Assembly: GCA_964293305.1 (NCBI GenBank)
Contig: CAXYYO010000048.1
Location: forward strand, 1 to 23,174
DNA length: 23,174 nucleotides
Source of the DNA: CALAGJ01 sp964293305
Lineage (GTDB): Bacteria > Bacteroidota > Bacteroidia > Chitinophagales > Chitinophagaceae
Direction: 5' to 3'
Shown one piece after another: positions 1-6,410 of the stretch. The notes under the pieces were generated by a model. The model saw only the letters and a list, made by a program, of their open reading frames with translations, was not told where the DNA came from and did no database searches. Positions within the stretch are counted from its first letter, which is position 1. The number at the start of each line of letters is the position of its first letter. A program made the translations under genes and the position numbers.

Positions 1-390
1 ACTGTATTGCCTGTAAGTAGTGGCTCAAGCAGTGCTGGTAGAGGTGGTGGTGGTGGTGGTGCTATGTGGGGTGGTGGAAATCTTGGCACAGCTCAAGGTT
101 ATATAAAACCACGATATGGTGTGGATATAGCAGTGAAAAAAGACTGGACTTTTAAGAATGCTACAACTGCATCCATTACAATTAGTATGAACGATGTGTT
201 TAGAACAATGGTACAAGCCAGCTACGCCGAAAGTATATATATAGCACAAGATAATTTTCGACGTAGAGACCCGCAAGTACTGCGCATTAATTTTAGCTAC
301 CGTTTTGGAAAGTTTGATACTTCCCTTTTCAAACGTAAGAGCAATAAAGCCGATGGCAGTGGTGGTATGGATATGATTGGTGGAGGTTAG
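1..390 (+). CDS. C-terminal end of an outer-membrane beta-barrel protein (partial)
   Basis: The reading frame is open from the first base of the window and stops at 388-390, so only the last ~129 residues are visible and the true start lies upstream. The visible part has a glycine-rich stretch (six GGT codons in a row at 43-60, then another Gly run), followed by alternating hydrophobic/polar strands (a 'VDIAVKKDWTF' strand, 'TASITISMNDVF', 'LRINFSYRFGKFD'). The 'RINFSYRFGK' strand followed by a short basic tail is typical of the last strands of Bacteroidota outer-membrane proteins of the OMP_b-brl_3 / TonB-receptor-like group. It probably sits in the outer membrane; the ligand cannot be told. 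It converges on the thiamine-type receptor gene with only 4 bp between the stop codons and no visible terminator. The family call rests on the tail only. Confidence 0.7.
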   Translation, partial: TVLPVSSGSSSAGRGGGGGGAMWGGGNLGTAQGYIKPRYGVDIAVKKDWTFKNATTASITISMNDVFRTMVQASYAESIYIAQDNFRRRDPQVLRINFSYRFGKFDTSLFKRKSNKADGSGGMDMIGGG

Positions 391-394
391 GCAC

Positions 395-2794
395 CTACCT
401 GCCCAACCTTATATTTAAAGCTACCATAAAATTTATTCCTGCCATTGGGTAATAATAATTTTCACTTGTAACTACTCCATCATAAAGATATGCGTACACA
501 TATCCATTTGGCTCATACATTACGTTGAAAACATTATTGGCCTGCACAATGAATTTGCTACCCTTCCATTTATTTGAAAACACATCCAGCGTAAAACGTA
601 GGTCGTTAGTAAAATAGGCATCCAAACTACGCTCTTCATTTTCTGTATTATCTAAATATTGCTTGCCCACATATTTACTTAAAATACTCAATTCAGTATT
701 TTTTAATGGAAGAAAATTTATTGTGCCTGCGGCGATGATGGAAGGAGAAAATGAAATAGCAGTATTACTATGCATAATGGCTTTTTGATCTATATATTCA
801 AAGTTTACATCATAGTTATCTGCATATTCTGTAAAGGATTTTATTTTATTTGAGCTAAGGGTAAAATTTGTTGCAGCATTCATCCATTTACTGATACGCA
901 AAGCACCCTGCCATTCCATACCTATTCGATAACTATTTGGCACATTAATTCTGGTGTAAGCGCCCACATCATTTATACGACCGGTCTGCACCAATTGGTC
1001 TTTATAAAACATGCCATAAAAATTCATACCTGTATTCCAATTGTTGCTTCTTTTTTCAATACCAAATTCTATATCGTGTAGGTACTCAGCATTGGGCTGT
1101 TGGGTAGTGCCAGCTTCAAAATCATCTCTATTAGGTTCTTTGCCCGCCAATGCATAGCTTGCAAAAACAGACCAACCATTTTTTGCATAGCTCACACCTA
1201 CTTTTGGATTGAAGAAATCAAATTTTCTTCTGATAAATAAATCACCATTACCCCTGAATCCATCCATTTGGTGCAGCACTGTGCGATATTGTACATCAGC
1301 AAATAGAATCCATTGATTGGATAAATGATGCAATGCTTTAATATATACATTGGCATCATTTTTAAAAGATGGGTGTCTATAATATTCTTCATCAGCAATG
1401 GTGGGCAAAGCATCTACCGACTTAACTAGGCCAAAATGTTGTCCATTATATCTGCTCCAGCTACCACCCACTGTATAACTTGTATGGGAAGTATTGTATT
1501 GAAGTGTAAATACATTTCCAAAGAAATAGTTATCTAACCAGAGCTGCCTTATTAAATTCGATCTGTAAATGGTATCTGCACCCACCACCGGATTTTCTAG
1601 GCCATAGTCTTTCAATTTTACATCTGCCCTGTACTCATTATAATAGCCTTTTCCACGGGTAAGAAACCCTGTAAGCTGCACTGATAATTTATCTGAAAAG
1701 CGATGATTAAAAAATAATTGATAATGTGTTTGTTTATAATTATCAGTTTGATCATTGTAAGGTTCATCCGATTTTTCTGTGCCAGCAGGATTAAAGGTTC
1801 TGTTAGTATCCAATATAGAATTTGAGATACCATACCAGGATTGATAGGTTTCCTCATTTCCCGAAAATACATTCAGCCTTAATGATGAATTCTTTTTTAT
1901 CCAAGCACCAGATACATACCAAGCATATAAATCCGATCTGGCCCTGTCCACATATCCATCGCTAGATATGCGGCTAAGTCTTGCCTCTACTGTAAACTGG
2001 CTATCAATCAAGCCACTTGAAGCCTGCAAGGTGTTTTTGTAGGTATTGAATGAACCAATACTATTATTTAAAGCAATATACCCTTTTTCATTAAATTCAT
2101 TTGTAGCTAAATTAATTGTAGCTCCAAATGCGCCGGCACCATTGGTAGAAGTGCCAATACCACGTTGTATTTGCACAGATGAAGCGGAAGAAATAATGTC
2201 TGGAATATTTACCAAAAAAGTACCCTGACTCTCTGCATCATTATAGGGAATGCCATTTAAAGTAACGTTTATGCGGGTTGCATCCGTCCCTCTTATTCTT
2301 ATAGCAGTATATCCTACTCCATTACCAGCATCAGAATTAATGGTAACAGAGGGTGTTTGATTTAAAACAAAAGGAATATCTGCACCCAGATTAAGTTTTT
2401 CAATATTCGTTTTGTTGAGCGATGTTTTTGCAAATGGACTTTTTTCAGCAGCTCTTACCGCTTTTATTTCCAAGGTTTCTAAAAATAAATCTGATTCATC
2501 CATCAAAAAAGTGAAAACAGATTGATTAATGATAATACTGGTATCCAATTGTTTCATACTTACATGAGAGGCATGTAAAACACACGGACTCCCAGATGGA
2601 ATATTTGCAAATTCAATGCTACCATCAGCATTTGTTTGGTTTGTTTCTGTATTCCAGTTATTCCATTGTATTCCAACAGACACACCGGGTATTGGTACAC
2701 CTTTTTTATCAGTAAAGACAAAAGTTGTTTTTTCCTGAGCATGATTCAGGATTGCAATCAAAAGAAATGTTGTAATCAAAAATTGCTGTTTCAT
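395..2794 (-). CDS. TonB-dependent outer-membrane receptor under TPP riboswitch control (probable thiamine-compound uptake)
   Basis: A 799-residue protein with a Sec signal peptide (residues 1-19, ending NHA|Q), a carboxypeptidase-regulatory-like beta-sandwich (about 22-105), a TonB plug domain (about 118-232, with 'IRIRGTDATRINVTLNGIPYNDAESQ' split around residues 165-190 and 'QIQRGIGTSTNGAGAFG' near 208-224) and a long 22-strand-type barrel to the C-terminus. Length and order fit a full-length receptor. It would import a ligand across the outer membrane using TonB-ExbBD energy. The ligand is inferred from the leader: a TPP riboswitch lies 56 nt upstream of the ATG, and TPP-regulated TonB receptors (OMR1 type) are known from Bacteroidota thiamine regulons. 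No inner-membrane thiamine transporter or kinase gene is next to it; the upstream neighbour is divergent rlpA. Receptor identity is near certain, the substrate is likely. Confidence 0.93.
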   Translation of the reverse strand: MKQQFLITTFLLIAILNHAQEKTTFVFTDKKGVPIPGVSVGIQWNNWNTETNQTNADGSIEFANIPSGSPCVLHASHVSMKQLDTSIIINQSVFTFLMDESDLFLETLEIKAVRAAEKSPFAKTSLNKTNIEKLNLGADIPFVLNQTPSVTINSDAGNGVGYTAIRIRGTDATRINVTLNGIPYNDAESQGTFLVNIPDIISSASSVQIQRGIGTSTNGAGAFGATINLATNEFNEKGYIALNNSIGSFNTYKNTLQASSGLIDSQFTVEARLSRISSDGYVDRARSDLYAWYVSGAWIKKNSSLRLNVFSGNEETYQSWYGISNSILDTNRTFNPAGTEKSDEPYNDQTDNYKQTHYQLFFNHRFSDKLSVQLTGFLTRGKGYYNEYRADVKLKDYGLENPVVGADTIYRSNLIRQLWLDNYFFGNVFTLQYNTSHTSYTVGGSWSRYNGQHFGLVKSVDALPTIADEEYYRHPSFKNDANVYIKALHHLSNQWILFADVQYRTVLHQMDGFRGNGDLFIRRKFDFFNPKVGVSYAKNGWSVFASYALAGKEPNRDDFEAGTTQQPNAEYLHDIEFGIEKRSNNWNTGMNFYGMFYKDQLVQTGRINDVGAYTRINVPNSYRIGMEWQGALRISKWMNAATNFTLSSNKIKSFTEYADNYDVNFEYIDQKAIMHSNTAISFSPSIIAAGTINFLPLKNTELSILSKYVGKQYLDNTENEERSLDAYFTNDLRFTLDVFSNKWKGSKFIVQANNVFNVMYEPNGYVYAYLYDGVVTSENYYYPMAGINFMVALNIRLGR

Positions 2795-2850
2795 CGTATA
2801 TATACAGGATGGAACAGGACTTTGCGATAAAAGTGCAGTAATACAGCGCC

Positions 2851-2928
2851 TTCCCTTCGCAGGTATTATCCTGTTCAGGTTCTACGGGTATAATCTCAGC
2901 TTCAACACAGTTGACGCACCCCGGGAAC
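2851..2928 (-). promoter_or_regulatory. TPP riboswitch (THI element)
   Basis: Read on the minus strand, the conserved THI-box blocks appear in order: GGGGTGC near the 5' end, then GCTGAGA, then ACCC, then GAACCTGAACAGG, then ATAATACCTGCGAAGGGA. A closing helix P1 forms between TTCCC (2923-2927) and GGGAA (2851-2855). The blocks match the consensus of the TPP aptamer class closely, including the GCTGAGA pyrimidine-sensing loop and the GAACCTG..GG.TAATACC pyrophosphate-sensing arm. The aptamer ends 56 nt before the start codon of the TonB-dependent receptor. No T-run terminator follows, so control of translation start is more likely than transcription termination. Confidence 0.96.
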
Positions 2929-2958
2929 TTTTGGCCCATCATTTTTTTATGGCCGCTG

Positions 2959-2991
2959 CAAATGTATAAAGAACTGATTTGAGTTTTCAAA
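2959..2991 (-). promoter_or_regulatory. Bacteroidota-type promoter of the riboswitch-receptor transcript
   Basis: On the minus strand a TTTG (-33 element, 2988-2991) is followed after 21 nt by TACATTTG (2959-2966), a perfect match to the TAnnTTTG -7 consensus of Bacteroidota primary sigma factors. Transcription would begin around 2950, about 20 nt before the riboswitch, which is the expected layout. Promoter use is inferred from motif and position only. Confidence 0.6.
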
Positions 2992-3159
2992 ATAAAATAT
3001 GTAATGTGTAGGAGAGGAGATAAGAAATTTTTCGTTAGAAGGTCTTTGGCATCATTATTGAACAAAGAGTGAAACCTTGAAAACTATTTGTCAGTTAAAC
3101 ACAATATGCTAAAATATGGCTGACATTTTATTTAATTTAAAACTAATAAATAATTGAAA

Positions 3160-3726
3160 ATGAAAAAGTTATTTATTTTTGTGATGAGTTTATTAATGCT
3201 TTCTTTTGTTCCGGTGGCCAAGCAGGCACTACCTGAATCATCAGATCATTCCAATTTTTTAGATACAACAGTTGTTCCTTTAAAAGATTCAATTATATTT
3301 TTAGATTCTACTAAAATGGATACTTTAAATGCAGTAGATAAAACATTAGACGAAGTTTCAAAGCAAAAAAAGGATAAAAGTTCATCAGAAAATTTTTCAG
3401 GCACAGGGGATTTTTATAATGGAAAAGCAAGTTATTATGCCTCAAAGTTTGATGGACGTAAAACGGCAACAGGAGAAATTTTTAGAAATTCTGGTATGAC
3501 TGCTGCAAGTAATACCTTTCGTTTGAATACATGGGTTAAAGTAACCAATATTCGCAATGGCAAATCGATAATTGTAAAGGTAAATGATCGGATGGCACCT
3601 GCTATGCATAAAAAGGGACGAATTTTAGATCTTACGCAGGCTGCTGCCAAAAAATTAGAATTTTACAATGCTGGAATCGCTAATGTAAAAGTAGAAATTG
3701 TTAATAAAGATTCTGTTTCTCGCTAG
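3160..3726 (+). CDS. rlpA: RlpA-like double-psi beta-barrel protein (septal ring lytic transglycosylase family)
   Basis: 188 residues from the ATG at 3160; an in-frame TTG two codons earlier is possible, but the ATG gives a normal signal peptide (MKKLFIFVMSLLMLSFVPV). After a Ser/Asp/Lys-rich linker (about residues 25-88), residues ~89-183 form the double-psi beta-barrel: 'FYNGKASYYASKFDGRKTATG', then 'AASNTFRLNTWVKVTN', 'VKVNDRMAP' and 'GRILDLTQAAAKKL'. The conserved NDR aspartate and the RxxDLTxAAA helix are present. RlpA enzymes cleave glycan strands lacking stem peptides in the cell wall. There is no SPOR domain, so it is a short family member, and enzymatic activity is not assured. Its stop codon overlaps that of the convergent cytochrome gene. 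Family certain, exact activity open. Confidence 0.85.
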   Translation: MKKLFIFVMSLLMLSFVPVAKQALPESSDHSNFLDTTVVPLKDSIIFLDSTKMDTLNAVDKTLDEVSKQKKDKSSSENFSGTGDFYNGKASYYASKFDGRKTATGEIFRNSGMTAASNTFRLNTWVKVTNIRNGKSIIVKVNDRMAPAMHKKGRILDLTQAAAKKLEFYNAGIANVKVEIVNKDSVSR

Positions 3727-4115
3727 TAATTATCCTTTTCGGCCTTTTCAATATGTGGTCTACCTTTGTGACATGTTATACATGTTACAACCAAAGGTTT
3801 GCTTCCTGATTCATTCTCAAAACTGAAATAATTCTTATTAATGTCAAACATCATGCGTAGCATATGTCTTGTCACTTCTTTTTCTTCTTTTTCATCGCTG
3901 GCCATGTCCCATTGATTTTCATCAATTTTTACGTGACAAAAGGCACAGTTCACACCAAGACCTTCACTAAACATTTCCATATACATATCTAAACTGTCCT
4001 CACTAATATTCTGAGGTAGTATTTGTAGGTTTTTATATGTGGCATTGGGCTGTATAGCAGATACGGAAATTAGTATGATAACAAATAAGGAAAAACATAA
4101 TGACAACTTTTTCAT
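3723..4115 (-). CDS. Exported di-haem cytochrome c, photosynthetic-reaction-centre cytochrome-subunit-like
   Basis: 130 residues starting at the ATG (4113-4115); a TTG 18 nt upstream is open but would only add a non-hydrophobic prefix. Residues 1-20 are a signal peptide (MKKLSLCFSLFVIILISVSA). Two haem c binding motifs are visible, C57-x-x-C-H61 (CAFCH) and C112-x-x-C-H116 (CITCH). The context 'NLQILP', 'GLGVNCAFCHV' and a Lys/Met-rich helix 'VTRHMLRMMFDIN' (residues 81-93, with Met ligand candidates) matches the short CytoC_RC-like proteins common in non-phototrophic Bacteroidota, where the role is unknown but presumed to be periplasmic electron transfer. It is monocistronic and converges with rlpA. 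The haem sites are certain; the physiological partner is unknown. Confidence 0.88.
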   Translation of the reverse strand: MKKLSLCFSLFVIILISVSAIQPNATYKNLQILPQNISEDSLDMYMEMFSEGLGVNCAFCHVKIDENQWDMASDEKEEKEVTRHMLRMMFDINKNYFSFENESGSKPLVVTCITCHKGRPHIEKAEKDNY

Positions 4116-4270
4116 TTTAAAATTTTGGCTCAAATTACGCTATAATTTGAAAATATACTTATATGGGGGTCATTCATCAATTCCCTTTATTAGCTATTTA
4201 TTTATTCAACATACATGATTTAAGATTTTACTAACGTAAAATAAATACAGACCAATAAAAACAACATCTC

Positions 4271-4284
4271 CAAACCTATCTTTA
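4271..4284 (+). promoter_or_regulatory. Candidate -7 element of obgE, overlapping a possible divergent -7 for the cytochrome gene
   Basis: TATCTTTA at 4277-4284 matches TAnnTTTG with one mismatch and ends only 7 nt before the obgE ATG, which would give a nearly leaderless transcript. No -33 TTG is visible at the right distance. On the minus strand TAGGTTTG (4271-4278) is a perfect -7 match facing the cytochrome gene, with a TTTG 23 nt farther upstream (4302-4305, inside obgE). The two would overlap by 2 bp. Motif evidence only. Confidence 0.35.
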
Positions 4285-4291
4285 CCGAGTT

Positions 4292-5284
4292 ATGGAGAAA
4301 TCAAATTTCATTGACTATATAAGGGTCTTTTGCAAGAGTGGCAATGGTGGTGCAGGGTGTAAGCATTTTTTAAGGTTGAAATTTAACCCAAATGGTGGCC
4401 CAGATGGTGGCAATGGGGGGAGAGGTGGTCATATTATTTTAAGAGGTAATAGTCAGATGTGGACTTTATTGCATTTACGATATTATAAAAATGTAATAGC
4501 AGAACATGGCGAAGGGGGTTCTAAAAATAATAGTACAGGTAAAGATGGTAAAGACATTATAATAGAAGTGCCTTTGGGAACAATTGCCAGAGATGAAGAA
4601 ACAGGATTGCAGGAAGCAGAAATTTTAGAAGAAGGCCAAGAAATAGTGCTTCAAAAAGGTGGAAGAGGCGGTATGGGAAATGCTTTCTTTGCCACTGCTA
4701 CCAACCAAGCTCCAGAGCATACCCAACCAGGAGAATTAGGAATTGAAGGCTGGAAATTAATTGAGCTTAAAGTGTTGGCAGACGTGGGACTAGTTGGATT
4801 TCCAAATGCAGGTAAAAGCACTTTACTCTCCGTTCTTTCAGCGGCAAAACCAAAAATTGCAGATTATCCATTTACTACATTAGTGCCGCAATTAGGCATG
4901 GTTTCTTACAGAGATAATCAGTCATTTTGTATGGCTGACCTACCTGGTATAATAGAAGGCGCCGCAGAAGGGAAGGGATTGGGTTATAGGTTTCTTAGAC
5001 ATATTGAAAGAAACAGTGTTTTATTATTTTTAATACCTGCAGATAGTAAAGATCATAGAAAGGAATTTGAAATATTATTAGATGAATTAAAAGCTTACAA
5101 CCCTGAACTTTTGCACAAAGATTTTTTGATTGCAATAAGTAAATCGGACATGTTAGACGATGAATTGAAATCGGCAATATGCAAAGAATTACCAGATCAT
5201 ATTCCCAACATTTTTATATCATCCATACAACAGAAAAATCTTTTTGAATTGAAGGATTTATTATGGAATGCCATGAACAAATAA
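4292..5284 (+). CDS. obgE: Obg family GTPase ObgE (50S ribosome assembly)
   Basis: 330 residues. The N-terminal Obg fold (about 1-158) has the glycine-rich loops 'GNGGAGC', 'NGGPDGGNGGRGGH' and 'KGGRGGMGN'. The G domain follows: G1 GFPNAGKST at 169-177, switch/G2 'YPFTTLVPQLG', G3 'DLPGIIEGAAEG', G4 'SKSD' and G5 'SS'. The SKxD variant of G4 is usual in Bacteroidota Obg proteins, so it is not a defect. The C-terminal OCT domain is absent, as expected for this length. Obg binds 50S precursors and (p)ppGpp and is normally essential. The start ATG sits just downstream of a TATCTTTA element. It is followed after 83 bp by the sulfotransferase on the same strand; no terminator lies between them. 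Confidence 0.97.
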   Translation: MEKSNFIDYIRVFCKSGNGGAGCKHFLRLKFNPNGGPDGGNGGRGGHIILRGNSQMWTLLHLRYYKNVIAEHGEGGSKNNSTGKDGKDIIIEVPLGTIARDEETGLQEAEILEEGQEIVLQKGGRGGMGNAFFATATNQAPEHTQPGELGIEGWKLIELKVLADVGLVGFPNAGKSTLLSVLSAAKPKIADYPFTTLVPQLGMVSYRDNQSFCMADLPGIIEGAAEGKGLGYRFLRHIERNSVLLFLIPADSKDHRKEFEILLDELKAYNPELLHKDFLIAISKSDMLDDELKSAICKELPDHIPNIFISSIQQKNLFELKDLLWNAMNK

Positions 5285-5367
5285 ATCAATTCTATCTATT
5301 TACATTTGACTAAGCAATAATTTTTCATTGAAATCTCCTTCTTTTGCACTGATTTTAATAAAAATAT

Positions 5368-6282
5368 ATGCATCCTAATTTTTTTATCATTGGTCCACCA
5401 AAATGTGCAAGTACCTCACTGCATTTTTATTTGGGTCAGCATCCCGAAGTCTACACCAGTAAAGTTAAAGAAACACTTTTTTTTAGTAGAGACTATGACA
5501 AAGGGATGGATTTCTACGAAAAATATTTTGAAGAGGCTGGAAGTGTAAAAGCTATAGGTGAAGCAACACCAGTATATTCTTTTCTTACTTTTACAGCAGA
5601 CCGTATTAAACATCATTATCCAAATGCTAAAATAATACTTTGCTTTCGTAATCCAATGGACAGAGCGTTTAGCAGTTGGCTCATGCAAAGAGGGATGGGT
5701 GTTGAAAAAGCAGGCTTTAGAGCAGCAATGGAAATGAATATAACACAAATGCCCAACACAAATCTTGAAGGAGAAATTGGCAGTACAACTTGGTTGAATA
5801 GTATCGGAAACTTTGATGAAGGAGAAAGCAGATTGCGCACATATTTGCAAGCTGGTATGTATGCACAGACTATAAAAAATTGGCAAATACGTTTTAGCCC
5901 CGATCAAATTAAAGTTGTTTTTATGGAAGATCTTAAAAATGACTTTGATGCTACAATGAAATCCCTTTTTGAACATATTGGTGTTAATTCGGATTTCGTA
6001 ATACCAAATAAGGAAGTTGCAAATTTTTACTTTGATAGAAAGGCTAACAGGGTAAGCAATAAATTGATAGGCGTACAGGGTACAAGATTTATAGCCAAAA
6101 GAATTCCTAAAAGTATTAAAAATATTTTCAAAAACAGGTGGCGTGTTAAAGAAGTTCCTAAAATTTCTAGTGAAGATAGAAATTGGCTATGGCAAGTTTT
6201 CAAAGCTGATATAGCCGAGCTGGAGAAAATGACGGGCCGTGATTTATCCATCTGGAATCCTTTACATAATACATCGAAATAG
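5368..6282 (+). CDS. PAPS-dependent sulfotransferase
   Basis: 304 residues. The 5'-phosphosulfate-binding loop is clear near the N-terminus ('FIIGPPKCASTSL', residues 6-18, with the conserved Lys12 and Ser/Thr), and the 3'-phosphate-binding motif is 'LCFRNPMDRAFSSW' at 91-104 with Arg94 and Ser102. This arrangement is that of the Sulfotransfer_1/3 (heparan-sulfate N-sulfotransferase-like) fold. The enzyme would move a sulfate from PAPS to a hydroxyl or amine. The acceptor cannot be told: a surface glycan or a lipid is possible. No signal peptide or membrane span is seen, so it is cytoplasmic. No sulfate-activation genes (cysD/cysN/cysC) lie nearby. The gene ends 78 nt before a strong terminator hairpin. 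Confidence 0.88.
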   Translation: MHPNFFIIGPPKCASTSLHFYLGQHPEVYTSKVKETLFFSRDYDKGMDFYEKYFEEAGSVKAIGEATPVYSFLTFTADRIKHHYPNAKIILCFRNPMDRAFSSWLMQRGMGVEKAGFRAAMEMNITQMPNTNLEGEIGSTTWLNSIGNFDEGESRLRTYLQAGMYAQTIKNWQIRFSPDQIKVVFMEDLKNDFDATMKSLFEHIGVNSDFVIPNKEVANFYFDRKANRVSNKLIGVQGTRFIAKRIPKSIKNIFKNRWRVKEVPKISSEDRNWLWQVFKADIAELEKMTGRDLSIWNPLHNTSK

Positions 6283-6360
6283 AAATTTTAAACAAAATTT
6301 AGTCATTCACTTTGTAGTAATTTCGAGTGTTGAACCTGGTTAAAATGATTTAAATAAAAA

Positions 6361-6390
6361 TTAAAAACCCCGCAATGGCGGGGTTTTTAA
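6361..6390. terminator. Bidirectional intrinsic terminator
   Basis: A perfect 13-bp stem with an AATG loop: the left arm is 6361-6373 (TTAAAAACCCCGC) and the right arm 6378-6390. The GC-rich core is flanked by A5 on one side and T5 on the other, so it can end transcription from both directions. It lies between the sulfotransferase (+, ends 6282) and the convergent T9SS-sorted hydrolase-like gene (-, ends 6411). Confidence 0.93.
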
Positions 6391-6410
6391 TACAATATGA
6401 TGTGCAACAA

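Noticed and set aside
43..60. (GGT)6 trinucleotide repeat as a phase-variation tract
   Set aside because: Gain or loss of units keeps the frame and only alters a glycine run, so it cannot switch the gene on and off.
2709..3065. Open minus-strand frame of ~118 codons across the receptor leader
   Set aside because: It reads straight through the TPP aptamer and into the receptor's signal peptide in another frame; the conserved blocks are RNA structure, not protein.
5140..5170. ObgE G4 motif SKSD instead of NKxD as a defective GTPase
   Set aside because: This variant is normal for Bacteroidota Obg proteins.
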